DNA of 64,000 bases from Mixophyes australis (GCA_036250195.1 JAVHZZ010000003.1:89479418-89543417), one strand, 5' to 3'; positions 12,227 through 23,507 are shown, counted from the stretch's first letter. Numbers and translations: made by a program. The notes: generated from the sequence alone by a model not told the origin.

Positions 12227-12780
12227 GGAAAAAGCCAGTTTGGTTTCTGTCTCTCAAGGCCCCCCTCCACTTGTATAAAATACCAAAAAATTCAGCCATT
12301 ATAGACTGTACAATATTAATTGACATGGAGAAAGCCAGTTTGGTTTCTGTCTCTCAAGGCCCCCCTCCACTTGTATAAAATACCAAAAAATTCAGCCATT
12401 ATAGACTGTACAATATTAATTGACATGGAGAAAGACAGTTTGGGGTCACTCTGTCTCTCTAGGCCCCCCTCCACTTGTATAAAATACTAAAAAATTCAGC
12501 CATTATAGACTGTACAATATTAATTGACATGGAGAAAGACAGTTTGGGGTCACTCTGTCTCTCTAGGCCCCCCTCCACTTGTATAAAATACCAAAAAATT
12601 CAGCCATTATAGACTGTACAATATTAATTGACATGGAAAAAGCCAGTTTGGTTTCTGTCTCTCTAGGCCCCCCTCCACTTGTATAAAATACCCAAAAATT
12701 CAGCCATTATAGACTGTAGAATATTATGAAAAATGGACAAAGCCAGTTTAGGGTCACTCTGTCTATGACACCCTACCCTT
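12227..12780 (-). repeat. hAT-A downstream subterminal array, about 6 units
   Basis: Units of 100 or 104 bp, each with GAGAAAGCCAGTTTGG (or a variant), TCTCTAGGCCCCCCTCCACTT, TTCAGCCATTATAGACTGT and CAATATTAATTGACATGG. The 4-bp length difference comes from a GGTCACT block. The array lies between the transposase stop and the left end. Possibly a source of transposase binding sites; this is inference. Confidence 0.88.
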
Positions 12781-12922
12781 AAGGATAAATTGCCCTAACA
12801 GCAGCCTTTCAAGATGGTATGTGATATGGAAATGCCACAAGTCCCTTTCCTCTTTGGGGGTAGATTGCACCCTACACTTACATAGAAAGTTTTAAAAAGA
12901 TGTTATCGGCATCATCTTCAGC

Positions 12923-15916
12923 TTAATCCTCACCCTCATCAGTGTGTACGTCATCATCACAGACTATCAATTCATCGCCGCTTGAATCCGCCATTAGAGA
13001 ACAGTCAGTGCTTGGATGTCTTGGATGGTGAAGGCCTTCCTCGTGGAAGATGTAGTTCATTTTTATAAACATCATTTTCTCCACATTTTTGGGAAGTAAC
13101 CTTCTACGGCGATCACTGACTAAGTTCCCTGCTGTGCTGAACACTCGTTCAGAGTACACACTGGAGGGTGGGCAGCTTAGGTATTGCAAAGCAAGTTTGT
13201 ACATGGGTTTCCAAATGGCCTGCTTTTCTTCCCAGTAAGGAAAGGGACTGTCTGACATTTCCATATCAACTACCTCTTGAAAGTAATCCTCCACCATCCT
13301 TTGCATGTTTATACTCATATTGGATGGAGTTATGGGCAAAGTGACACATTTTTTTGAAAAATCCTTCAAACCAGCCCAGATGTTAAATTGTTCTGGTCTG
13401 CCCCCTGTGTCTTCCCTGCTTCTTTTTTGGAAATTTAATTTTTTACGAGCAACAGCTTGAGAAAGTGAAGGAGGACATGTCGTCAAGCCGAGGCCCAGTT
13501 CAGCGGCCAACTTGCTGAGCAATAGCTCCTTGCAAAAGTTCACATCTCGCTCATTTACAAGTAAAGACTCAATGTAGGTTTTAAACCTTGGATCAAGCAC
13601 AGTGGCCAAAACGTACTGATCCGAGTTCAAGATCTTAATAACTCGAGGATCATTGTGAAGCGAATTAAGTACTTGATCGACAAGGCCAACATACTTTGCT
13701 GAATTGCTTGCTTTCAGCTCCTCCTTCATTTTCTCAAGCTGCTTTTCCAATAGTCTAATTAAAGGAATGACTTGGCTCAAACTAGCAGAGTCTGCACTGA
13801 CCTCACATGTCACAACTTCAAATGGTTTCAGCACCTTGCACAGCACTGAAAGGATTCCCCACTGTGCAAGAGTGAAATACATCCCCCCTCCTTTCCCAAT
13901 GTCATGACTTGTGCAATATGCTTGGATGGCTTTGCGCTGTTCCTCCATCCTCTGAAGCATGTACAGGGTGGAATTCCACCGAGTTACCACCTCTTGCTTA
14001 AGTTGGTGGCAGGGCAAGTTAAACTGCTCTTGGAGCTGCTGTAATCTCCTACATGCTGTGGCTGAATGCCTGAAATGGCCTGAAATTTTACGGGCCACCG
14101 AAAGCATCTCCTGCACCTCACGGTTATTTCGTAGGAAGCTCTGCACCACCAAGTTGATGGTGTGAGCAAAACAGGGAATATGTTGGAAATCACCCAGCTG
14201 TAATGCTCGCACTATATTGTTGGCGTTATCTGAAATGACATACCCTGGGGAGAGTCCGAGTGGTATAAGCCATGCATCAATCACATCTCTCAGTTTGCGT
14301 AACAAATTGTCAGCCGTATGCCTGTTAGTGAAGCCGGTGATACAAAGAGTGGCCTGCCTGTGACAAATGTTACGTAGTGGTGTACATGCTGCTGCTGTTC
14401 CTGCTGGTGAAGGTGAATGACCAACCCAGTGGGCTGTCACAGTCATATAGTCTTTGGTTTGGCCACTTCCACTTGTCCACATATCTGTGGTTAAGTGAAC
14501 AGTGGGCAGAATGGCATTTTTCAGCGCAATCTCTACATTTTTACACACTTTTTGGTATAGTTGTGGAATAGCTTTACGGGAGAAATGGTGTCGCGATGGA
14601 ATTCTGTAACGCGGACACAAAACCTCAATTAACTGTGAAAAACCAGCTGCGTTTATTGTGGAGATTGGACGCAGATCTAACACTAACATTGCAGCCATGG
14701 CGTCTGTGATTCGCTTGGCGACTGGGTGACTGCTGTCATATTTGCTTCCCCTCGCAAATGATTGTTTCACAGTTAATTGCTGAAATGTAGGACTGCTCAT
14801 TTTATTAACCTGCCTCTGGGATGACGATTCACCCCCAGCAGCAGCAACAGCAGCAGCAGGACTAACGCTTTCTTCAGAGGAATCAATAATAGTGCCGGAG
14901 TCATCCAGCCTTAAGTGGGATGCCGGGCTAACTCCAAGCGCTACTGAGGATATTGATGAGGATGGTGTGGTGGGTGTATTTTGTAGCCGTCGGCATGTCG
15001 GTGAGCGGAGGGTCTTAGCTGATGAGGGAGTGCTTGTATTCTTTTGGGAAGAACTTTCAGCTTTTCCCAACACTTTGCCATGAACTCTCGTTAAATGGCG
15101 TAACATAGACGAGGTTCCAAGATGGTTAAGGTCCCTCCCTCGACTGACTGTGGCTTCACATACACTACAAATGGCTATACAATTGTTGTCTGGATTTGGG
15201 TAGAAATAATTCCACACATAAGAAGTGGATTTTTTTGTTTTATGCCCAGGCATGACAATGGCCTTTTTCTTGTCACGTGCCAGAACTGCTGCCACTGGTG
15301 CAGGACTTACACAAACAACCTCATCCTCATCAACATCCTCATTAGCGCCCTCGTCGCCTACACAAATCTCCCCCTCATCCTCTTCTAATTCCAAAGTGGC
15401 ATCCTCAATTTGGGTATCACCGGCTACACTCGGGCTATTAAGGCACACATCAGCAGAATGCTCACGATTAGACATCCCACTGTTGGATGGACTCTCCACA
15501 GGGATTGTTGTCATTTGTGAATCAGAGCAAATATTCTCCTGTAATGCCTCACTGTTATCTTGCAGCTCAGCTTTGACGCGTAACAGTAGTTGTGCACCAA
15601 TTGTAGGCTGGGTAACTTTTTGGGATCTGCCACTAATAGCCAAAGGTGAAGGCCTCATTCTCTCTTTGCCACTGCGTGTGTAGAATGGCATGCTTGCAAT
15701 TTTTTTTTTATCGTCACTTAACTTTTGCTCAGTTACACTTCTTTTTCGCTTCAATACAGTAAATTTTTTTTTGGTTTTTGTTTTTTGCACTAATTTGAAA
15801 ACACTCTGTTGTTTGACATCGCCTTGGCCAGATGACGTACTGGGAACACTAACATCAGGACTGGTGACAGAACCTGGTTGCTCATTTAGATCATATGTGG
15901 ACTGCTTTGAATCCAT
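12923..15916 (-). CDS. hAT-superfamily transposase with BED zinc finger
   Basis: This enzyme should cut the element at its ends and reinsert it with an 8-bp duplication, acting in the nucleus. The 997-residue frame has no interruption. Residues 1-225 form a Ser/Thr-rich segment with a basic patch (KKKFTVLKRKRS) and an acidic stretch near 180-205. A BED finger follows (C250, C253, H274, H279, in CSVC and RHLTRVH). The RNase H-like core has D478 (TTDMWTSG) and D563 (VISDNANN), then PCFAHTINLVVQ and TRWNSTLYML; E923 in SERVFSTAG fits the third catalytic position. The C-terminal hAT dimerisation region covers about 890-955, followed by an acidic tail. The start was chosen because copies 1 and 3 share MDSKQSTY and the upstream array ends just before it. 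Longer at the N terminus than many hAT transposases. All expected parts are visible; activity is untested. Confidence 0.95.
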   Translation of the reverse strand: MDSKQSTYDLNEQPGSVTSPDVSVPSTSSGQGDVKQQSVFKLVQKTKTKKKFTVLKRKRSVTEQKLSDDKKKIASMPFYTRSGKERMRPSPLAISGRSQKVTQPTIGAQLLLRVKAELQDNSEALQENICSDSQMTTIPVESPSNSGMSNREHSADVCLNSPSVAGDTQIEDATLELEEDEGEICVGDEGANEDVDEDEVVCVSPAPVAAVLARDKKKAIVMPGHKTKKSTSYVWNYFYPNPDNNCIAICSVCEATVSRGRDLNHLGTSSMLRHLTRVHGKVLGKAESSSQKNTSTPSSAKTLRSPTCRRLQNTPTTPSSSISSVALGVSPASHLRLDDSGTIIDSSEESVSPAAAVAAAGGESSSQRQVNKMSSPTFQQLTVKQSFARGSKYDSSHPVAKRITDAMAAMLVLDLRPISTINAAGFSQLIEVLCPRYRIPSRHHFSRKAIPQLYQKVCKNVEIALKNAILPTVHLTTDMWTSGSGQTKDYMTVTAHWVGHSPSPAGTAAACTPLRNICHRQATLCITGFTNRHTADNLLRKLRDVIDAWLIPLGLSPGYVISDNANNIVRALQLGDFQHIPCFAHTINLVVQSFLRNNREVQEMLSVARKISGHFRHSATACRRLQQLQEQFNLPCHQLKQEVVTRWNSTLYMLQRMEEQRKAIQAYCTSHDIGKGGGMYFTLAQWGILSVLCKVLKPFEVVTCEVSADSASLSQVIPLIRLLEKQLEKMKEELKASNSAKYVGLVDQVLNSLHNDPRVIKILNSDQYVLATVLDPRFKTYIESLLVNERDVNFCKELLLSKLAAELGLGLTTCPPSLSQAVARKKLNFQKRSREDTGGRPEQFNIWAGLKDFSKKCVTLPITPSNMSINMQRMVEDYFQEVVDMEMSDSPFPYWEEKQAIWKPMYKLALQYLSCPPSSVYSERVFSTAGNLVSDRRRRLLPKNVEKMMFIKMNYIFHEEGLHHPRHPSTDCSLMADSSGDELIVCDDDVHTDEGED

Positions 15917-15930
15917 TCTGAGCGCAAACC

Positions 15931-17048
15931 ACTGGGGAGTGCTAAAAATTATTTAGTAGATTCTGCTGACAGTTATGACTTTTGACAGCCAGAAATATTA
16001 ATGCACAATTAGGGAGGACACCCCAAAAACACTGAGGAGTGCTAAAAATTATTTAGTAGATACTGCTGACAGATATGACTTTTGACAGCCAGAAATATTA
16101 ATGCACAATTAGGGAGGACACCCCAAAAACACTGAGGAGTGCTAAAAATTATTTAGTAGATACTGCTGACAGATATGACTTTTGACAGCCAGAAATATTA
16201 ATGCACAATTAGGGAGGACACCCCAAAAACACTGAGGAGTGCTAAAAATTATTTAGTAGATACTGCTGACAGATATGACTTTTGACAGCCAGAAATATTA
16301 ATGCACAATTAGGGAGGACACCCCAAAAACACTGAGGAGTGCTAAAAATTATTTAGTAGATACTGCTGACAGATATGACTTTTGACAGCCAGAAATATTA
16401 ATGCACAATTAGGGAGGACACCCCAAAAACACTGAGGAGTGCTAAAAATTATTTAGTAGATACTGCTGACAGATATGACTTTTGACAGCCAGAAATATTA
16501 ATGCACAATTAGGGAGGACACCCCAAAAACACTGAGGAGTGCTAAAAATTATTTAGTAGATACTGCTGACAGATATGACTTTTGACAGCCAGAAATATTA
16601 ATGCACAATTAGGGAGGACACCCCAAAAACACTGAGGAGTGCTAAAAATTATTTAGTAGATACTGCTGACAGATATGACTTTTGACAGCCAGAAATATTA
16701 ATGCACAATTAGGGAGGACACCCCAAAAACACTGAGGAGTGCTAAAAATTATTTAGTAGATACTGCTGACAGATATGACTTTTGACAGCCAGAAATATTA
16801 ATGCACAATTAGGGAGGACACCCCAAAAACACTGAGGAGTGCTAAAAATTATTTAGTAGATACTGCTGACAGATATGACTTTTGACAGCCAGAAATATTA
16901 ATGCACAATTAGGGAGGACACCCCAAAAGCACTGAGGTGTGCTACAAATTATTTAGTAGATACTGCTGACAGATATGACTTTTGACAGCCAGAAATATTA
17001 ATGCACAATTATGGGGGACACCCCAAAAGCGCTGGGGAGTGCCAAATA
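15931..17048 (-). repeat. hAT-A upstream array, about 11 units of 100 bp
   Basis: The marker CCCCAAAA recurs every 100 bp from 16021 to 17021. Interior units look identical by eye; the unit nearest the gene and the last two before the terminus carry private changes (for example AAAAGC, GTGCTACAAATT, ATGGGGGACA). The array sits directly upstream of the transposase start, where promoter or transposase-binding functions would be expected. Confidence 0.95.
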
Positions 17049-17303
17049 TGAAGAAAAAATAATAAACCTCTATCCTCCTCTCTGCACTAGCGATTTTGGT
17101 TAGAGCAATTGCAAGAACAATATTGTATTCTCTGTCCCTGCTCTAATTAGCCTATGACTACACCCTGCTCTCTCCCTCTGTCAAATGGCGATGGATTGCT
17201 GTGGAGGCGTGTATTTATAAAGTTGAAGTATCGCGAGAACCGAGTCCCGAGATCCGACAACGTCACAATGACGTTCGGCCTCGATTTGGATTCGGAATGG
17301 GCG

Positions 17304-17391
17304 GGAGAGTACCGAGCTGCTCAGCTCGGTACTCGGATACCCAAAGTTCGGGTGGGTTCGGTTCTCGGAGAACCGGACCCGCCCATCTCTA
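17304..17391 (-). promoter_or_regulatory. Palindromic right terminus of hAT-A copy 2
   Basis: Two nested inverted repeats: AGTACCGAGCTG/CAGCTCGGTACT (17308-17333, 12-bp arms, 2-bp spacer) and CGGTTCTC/GAGAACCG (17359-17375, 8-bp arms). Both are kept in copy 3, and copy 1 has slightly altered forms. Likely structural or protein-binding signals for transposition; this is inference. Confidence 0.7.
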
Positions 17392-17399
17392 CTTCTCAT

Positions 17400-19115
17400 T
17401 TTCTTCTGTGTTCTTCTTTTCTTCTCAGCGGCTCCTCACTGACAGCATGCGGTCATGATTATGACATCACGGCCGACAGTCAGTGAGGAGGAAGGAGGGA
17501 ATGAGGCACTGTATTTTGGTGCTACAAGGCTCCTTTAGTGTAGGGGAGAAGCCCTGTAGTACTGTTATCAGAGAGGTGCAGGCGCCGCATCGCATATCAC
17601 GCAATGTGGCCGTCATCCATTAGCAGAATATTGTATTACGGTTTGTAGTACAATACTCTATTAATGAATGTTGCGGCCGTATCAAGTAATGTGCAATATT
17701 CGGGCATTGGCAGCCTGCACCATATTCTCCACCAGGTGGTCCAAAATGGATTTAAATTGTCTGGCCCAGAGGAGCATTCCTTCCTGCCCCAGGCCCAGCC
17801 TGCACCTGGTTATATATAGGCAATAAAACATAGAGAAATCAAGTACATCTACCAGCTCCATCATGCTGCATCACCTACCCACATCATGCTGCCACATCAT
17901 ACTGCCAGCTTGCCACCCCCAGCCACATCATGCCCCAATTCTAGTTATTTGCTGTGTCAGTTTCTTACATGATACATCCATCTGCTGATTATAGAGCTAA
18001 TGATCAATTATAGATAATATCAAAGAGGTGGTAAATATTCTCCAACACATTACAACTGAATTAGTAAAAGGTTTGACATATGGAGCATAAAAACTATTGA
18101 ATGAACAACCTGTTGACTTATTACTAGTTATATTCTGGATACAGTTCTGCCTGAGCTCTCCTAATGGTTATCACGCTGACAAAGAGAATTAATTCTCTTC
18201 ATAATTTATTTTTAGATACTAAGCTTTGCTGTCAGCTCCCTTCTTGAGCAGACATGCCCTCATTTAAATATCTTTGATTTGTCAGAAGCCAGATCCATTA
18301 TATAAATAAAATCAATTTTCTCAGCTCACATTACTGTAATTTGTTTGTGGCACAAAAAACTCAAGCAGATGTGTTCTGCATGTAAGAGTATTATTTAAAA
18401 TACCTTTCTTTTTTACCCCATCTATGAAACAATGCTAAAAATCCTATATTTTATTTTCTTAAATGACAGAAATGTTTATTTTAATGCATTTTGACATGTA
18501 CTTTACTTTGAAGTGTGCAGAGTACACATTCTATATTTTCAAGAGAAAGGAATGACAAGCATTATTAGGAGGTACAGTGAGTTACATCTTCCCTGCTGTT
18601 TTAAAAGACAAATGCAACTTATAAAAGTGCTGGATGTTTTGTTCATTAATTAATAACTCATGGTTTTTTGCTATACTGTGTGTTATTATATTGTTCCTTT
18701 TATGCTTTCTTTTCCTTGCTTTAGACCATAATTGAGTCATTACTTCTATTGATAAGAAACAGTGGGATACACAGGCATAGACATACTGGTAGGTTAATTA
18801 AAAAATTAAAATTAACCCGTGTGTGTGTGTGTGTATGTTGTGGGGACAATGCCCTTTTTATACACCAACACCATGGGGATCTTAGTCGTAGTGGGGACAA
18901 AAAAAAAGGTCCCCACGAAACTTACCAGCGGTTGACAATGCAGGAAAACCTTGCTAATATACTCAAAATTAAAATCTGTCATGTCCCCGCAAGTCACTTT
19001 AGTCAGACCAAAAGTGTGTGTGTGCATCTGAAGTGGAGAGGATAGTATGCGCATGCCACCACTAGATGTCAGTTGAACATACGTATGTTCAACTAAGCAC
19101 AGGGATAGAAGGAGA
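17400..19115. other. Non-coding background with a short inverted repeat
   Basis: At 17432-17490 CTCCTCACTGACAG is followed by the inverted CTGTCAGTGAGGAG-like arm around a GTCATGATTATGAC core. A (GT)n run is at 18819-18834. Nothing else recognised. Confidence 0.55.
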
Positions 19116-20246
19116 TTGCATTATTCAGCAGGTAATATCCTTCTTCTGCTGAAAGTAAAGTGGGTACAGTGGAGCTTGACAGAGCCCAGTGGTGGCTCCA
19201 ACTATAGCCCGGAGAGCAGAGGAGATAAGTATGCCATTGACACTTCAGAAGAGAGTGGCTCAGACACCAGCGGTGATGCGCAATTGTGTAGTAGTGGAAC
19301 AGAGCAAAAGAACACAGAGACGTCTATTCAAAGACTGTCCAAAAACAGTGATGGCTCCAGGGTGTGTAGCAAAAAGCAATACTGCCTGTACTATGAGAAG
19401 CTCCTCTCAAACATAGCTTGGCATATCGAGAATGTTCACTGTAATTAGACTGAAGTTGCCTGGGCCATGAAATATCCCAAGCACTCGAAAGAAGGGTGCA
19501 TTCAATTTGCACATCTTTGGAATACAGGGAACTGTGAACACAACTTTGAGGTGAGGAGGTCAGGATGCAGTGTTCTGATTCCATGCAAACTGCCAGATAA
19601 GGAAATGGTTCCTGATGACTTCATGTACTGTGCTGCTTGTCAATGCTTGTTTGCAAGGAAATACCTGTGGTGACACATGAAACATGTAAGCTAAACCAAA
19701 GGGACAATAAAGTCAACCCTGTCAAAGAGTCCAGTATCTGTGTGTCTTTGCTCAGCCTGTTACACCTGACATCATTGGTGGCTTTTGGAAGTTCTTGAGC
19801 GACGACCACAGATGAAATTTTACTCACTGTCAAAAATGACCGATGCATCATGCAGATGGGGCAGCATCTATTCAACTGGGTCGGGTCAGATGTTGGCAAA
19901 CACAAGTATATCCATCAGTAGCTTTGAGAAATGGGAAGGCTACCATTACATGACAGAAGAGCTATCCCTTGGGAAAAGATGAAAGACCTTACCATCCCAT
20001 CAAACTTTCTCCATGGAGTGGATGCAGTGAAGCTAGTAGCTGGCTGTTACAAGGGAGCCAATACATTTAAGACACACTCGCTGGCACTGAAGATGGAGCA
20101 TGGCTTGCAAAAGATATAGAGCATTTTGGAGTGCTTAGTAATGATAAAGGGCTGCACTGTTGTGGTTAAAAAATGCATGCAACTTCTGGAAGATCTATGA
20201 GGCACGATGGAGTGAGCTGATCTCATCGACTTCATTGAAAACTCTT
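19116..20246 (+). pseudogene. 5' part of a decayed uncharacterised multi-copy protein
   Basis: Scattered reading in several frames with repeated stops. Recognisable blocks include VCSKKQYCLYYEKLLSNIAWH (about 19360-19430), CKLPDKEMVPDDFMYCAACQ and FARKYLW (about 19590-19670), and YEARWSELISSTSLKTLL ending at the gypsy insertion. From memory these resemble a large family of uncharacterised proteins frequent in fish and amphibian genomes, with Cys/His motifs near the N terminus and a tyrosine-recombinase-like end; this match needs a search. The reading continues at 23513 after the inserted element. Clearly dead. Confidence 0.5.
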
Positions 20247-20251
20247 TTAAG

Positions 20252-20808
20252 TGTCAGGATCTGCCTCGCTTCCTCTGCAGCTTGGCCTCAGGATGCTGTT
20301 TCATCTCAGCAGCTCCTGCCTCTGGGACTATATTGGACTTCATTATTGTGTTTACCCTGTAGTACCTGTGAACCACCAGAGATGCTGCTATCGTGCCTTT
20401 TTCCTCTCAGTACAAGGGGTTAATTAGCTGCACTAAGCTAATCATTCGCACCTGATTGTCTCCTATTTATGCCTGCCTTTCCCAATTAGGTGTGTTGGTC
20501 ACTGTTGTTTATGTTGCTGTTCCTTATTGTTGTGCTCACTTGTTTTCTCTGTTCTCTGGGACTCCTACAAGCTGCTGCCGTCATATCTGTATTTGATTTC
20601 TCTCCTTTCAGCCTGTCCACCTGCACCAGTTATATTTTTTGTTACCAGCTCTCAGCATCACCCAGAAATCCTTGTTTATTGTCTGCAAAACTTGGTTCAT
20701 TTAATTCCCGGCATTCTCTGGTTCATATCTGTTCAAATAAATATATGTTTTCGTCATGTCCCAGGCCCCGTAGCTGTCATTTCCAGTGTCCAGCATTGAA
20801 GTTTCACA
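20252..20808 (+). repeat. 5' LTR
   Basis: Starts TGTCAGGATCTGCC, ends near TTTCACA. AATAAATATATG near the end is a likely polyadenylation signal. It matches 22947-23507 across its length with many point differences, so the insertion is not recent. Confidence 0.9.
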
Positions 20809-21189
20809 GTATGATCAGTCCAAAAAACAGCTTTGGAGCCATTTAAAGATTCTGCTTCAGATTTTTATTCCTGGGACTTTTACTGCAATTGTTTTCATTT
20901 ACTTTCTCCTGCAATATGTCTACCTTACAAAGTACTGAACTACCTCTGCTACAGACTCTACAAGCCAATATAATTTTATTACGATCTTAGTTGGCTTAGT
21001 TTTCTGCTTTACTTAAGGACCCACTGAGGAGACTGCCAGATTTTGTTTCTCACAATTCAAATACTGTTGATTTGCCGCAACCAACTTTCTCTGCAGCTGA
21101 ATCTGTGCAAACAGCACCTCTTAATAGAGCTATTACAAATTTGCATTTAACCAACAAAACTCCAGGTTAGCCGGTGGTCCACACTCCCA

Positions 21190-22560
21190 TCTGATCGAAG
21201 AGGAGTGGATGCATAGAAGAACTAATAAATTATGTTTCTACTATGCCAGTGATGTACACTTTTTACAAGACTGTCCACTCCGCAGACTACAACAACCTAC
21301 AGAACCATCATTTGTTTACTCCCCTCCTCATTCCGGATATATTTTCCCTTCACTTCCCATTTCTTCATTACAACTCATTCTGCTCCCTGGGATGAGGCCT
21401 AATCCGCTAGCTCCAGTCTCCTGTCTAAAGGGGCCAGGTATATTCACCTGTCTTGAGGTGGCAGTTTCTGCCACCAGTTCTGAGGCACCAGTTCCAGCTG
21501 CCAGTCCTAAGGCACCAGTTCCAGTCACCAGTTTTGAGGTGCCAGTTCCAGCCGCCAGTCCTGTAGTGCCAGTTCCAGCTACCAGTCCTGAGGCGCCAGT
21601 TCCAGCCTTCTGCCCTGAGGTGCCAGTTCCTGCCACCAGTCATGACATGCCAGTTCCAGCCGCTCGCCCTGAGGCGCCAGTTCCACCCACTTGCCCTGAG
21701 GCACCAGCCTCTGTCTCCAGTTCCAAGGCACCAGCCTCTGTCTCCAGCTACGAGGTTCCACCTCTGTCTCCAGTTCTAAACTAACAGCCTCCATCTCCAG
21801 TTCTAAGCTGACAGTCTCCGTCTACACTCCAGTGACTTCACTAACTCCAGAGGGGGCACCGTCCCTACAGTCTTCTCCAGAAAGGGGAGCAGTCCCTAAA
21901 GCCTGCTTCGGGGACACCTCCGCCTAATAAGGTTCACCCCGAGTTGCCAGTCAATGTGGTTCAGCCCGATTTGCCACTTAATATGGTTCAGCCCGAGTTG
22001 ACACTTTATACCGTTCAGCCCGAGTTGCCATCTAGTACAGTTCAGCCTGAGTTACCACTAGTTAGGATTCAGCCAGAGTCCCCACATGATACAGTTCAGC
22101 CCGACTTAACACTCGGTGCTGTCTGGTCCGGGGCTTTTTCCAGTGCTGTCTGGTCCGAGGCTTCTCCCTGTGCTGTCTGGTCCATGTGTGCCCAGTCTGG
22201 GCCATCCTCCAAGTGTGCCTAGTACACGCCATCCTCTAAGTGTGCCCAATCCAGGCCTTCCTCCAATTGTGCCCAGTCCAGGCCTTCCTCCAAGTGTGTA
22301 CAGTCCGGGCCGTCTCATGCCGAAGATGATCAGTCCGAGCCGTCTCTTGCCGAATATGGCCAGCGATGAGTCGTCTCTTGCTGAAGGTGTCCAGTTCGAG
22401 TCATCACCTACCTTTGAGGGGAACCATTCTCAACTTTGTGCACTTCTGAAGTTTTATGCATCATATTTTCCCTCCGTACCTAACCTCTTCAATGACCCAA
22501 GGAGGCAGGTAATGTACTTGTTAGCAAATTTTAGAGGAGAAGTCTTGGAATGAGCAAACC
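21190..22560 (+). pseudogene. Rearranged gypsy gag with Pro-rich repeats
   Basis: A degenerate zinc knuckle comes first (CFYYASDVHFLQDC at about 21228-21275; one Cys and the Gly are lost). A Pro/Val/Ala-rich tandem repeat follows (APVPA-type units, about 21440-21780), then VQPELP-type repeats (about 21940-22100). Only then comes a capsid-like block with FEGNHSQLCALLKFYASYF and RRQVMYLLANFRGEVLEW (about 22410-22553). In related elements capsid normally precedes the zinc knuckle, so the order is reversed here. Several frames and stops: not functional as it stands. Confidence 0.65.
21440..21790 (+). repeat. Minisatellite coding for PVPA repeats
   Basis: About 33-bp units with CCAGTTCCAGC(C/T)GCC and GAGGCGCCAGTTCC-type blocks. 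Antisense frames here encode Gly/Trp-rich peptides that are artefacts of the repeat. Confidence 0.8.
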
Positions 22561-22946
22561 CCTTAAACAAGACTAGCCATCCTGTCTAATTTGAGACCCT
22601 TTGTTGTGGCAGTAATCGGCAAGTTTACACCATCTCTCACAGTGCCAACTTGCAGCTCATCTATGCATCTGGCAGTGTCATCTATCACTCCAGTCCAAGA
22701 AATACTTTTGTGCTCCACCCAGTTGGTTCAGTCTCCTATTCCATGGAGATCCCACAAAAAGAAATGGCAAAAGAAGAAAGGAGGGTCTGCGGTGCCTCAA
22801 CTTTACTCTGGCATTATTTCCATCTCTTTCCGCCCTTGGACAAGGACTTCTCTGCCTGGCAACCCATAGTGAACTATGATTCAGACTTCTTTAAGCACGT
22901 TTAGTGATATGGGCATCTGGAATCCACCCTAAGGGGTGCGAAGTAC

Positions 22947-23507
22947 TGTCAGGGTCTGCCTTGCTTCTTCTGCAGCATTGCCTCAGGATGCTGATTGGTA
23001 TAGTCAGCTCCTGCCTCTGGGACTATATTGGACTTTATTATTGTGTTTACCAAGCAGTACCTGTGAACCAACATAGGTGCTGCTATTGTGCCTTTCTCCT
23101 TTCACTACCAGGGGTTAACTAGCTGCACTAAGCTAATCATTCGCACCTGATTGTCTCCTATTTATGCGCTGTCTCTCCCAATTACATGTGCTGGTCATTG
23201 TTGTTTAGGTTGCTATTCCTCATTGTTGTGCTCACTTGTTTCTTCTGTTCTCTGGGACTCCTACAAGTTTCTGTCATCATCTCTGTATCCAATTTCTCTC
23301 CATTCAGCCAGTCCAGCTGCCCCAGTTGTATTCCTTGTTACCAGTTCTCAGCATGACCCACAAATCCTTGTTTATTGTCTGCATTACTTGGTTTGTATAA
23401 TTTCCTGCATTCTCTGGTTCATACCTGTTCAAATAAATATGATATGTTTTCATCATAACCCAGGCTCCAAAGCTGTCATTTCCAGCTTCCAGCATTGAAG
23501 TGTGACA
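22947..23507 (+). repeat. 3' LTR
   Basis: Starts TGTCAGGGTCTGCC and ends TGTGACA just before TTAAG. Homologous to 20252-20808. Confidence 0.9.

Larger units (their letters stand above)
11832..17391 (-). mobile_element. hAT-A copy 2, apparently complete autonomous element
   Basis: 5560 bp. Ends TAGAGATGG and CCATCTCTA, flanked by a perfect 8-bp direct repeat CTTCTCAT (11824-11831 and 17392-17399). In transcription order (minus strand): palindrome-rich end, an array of about 11 100-bp units, a 997-residue transposase (12923-15916), a downstream ~100-bp array, and a GTTTTG-rich end. Perfect inverted termini are only about 9 bp, and the subterminal sequences of the two ends are unrelated. Exact target duplication and an open transposase frame suggest recent insertion and possible activity. 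Confidence 0.95.
20252..23507 (+). mobile_element. Short gypsy-type LTR element with 5-bp target duplication
   Basis: LTRs at 20252-20808 and 22947-23507 start TGTCAGG and end CACA or GACA. The whole element is flanked by the direct repeat TTAAG (20247-20251 and 23508-23512). A GTAC-ending purine-rich stretch precedes the 3' LTR. The 2.1-kb interior holds only gag-like fragments, with no protease, reverse transcriptase or integrase, so it would need help from another element. It interrupts the pseudogene at 19116-24440. Confidence 0.9.

Noticed and set aside
13704..15956. Plus-strand frames of 60-152 residues across the transposase gene
   Set aside because: They are shadows of the 997-residue minus-strand frame.
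21328..21794. Antisense Gly/Trp-rich frames that look like structural repeats
   Set aside because: They are the reverse strand of the Pro-rich gag minisatellite.
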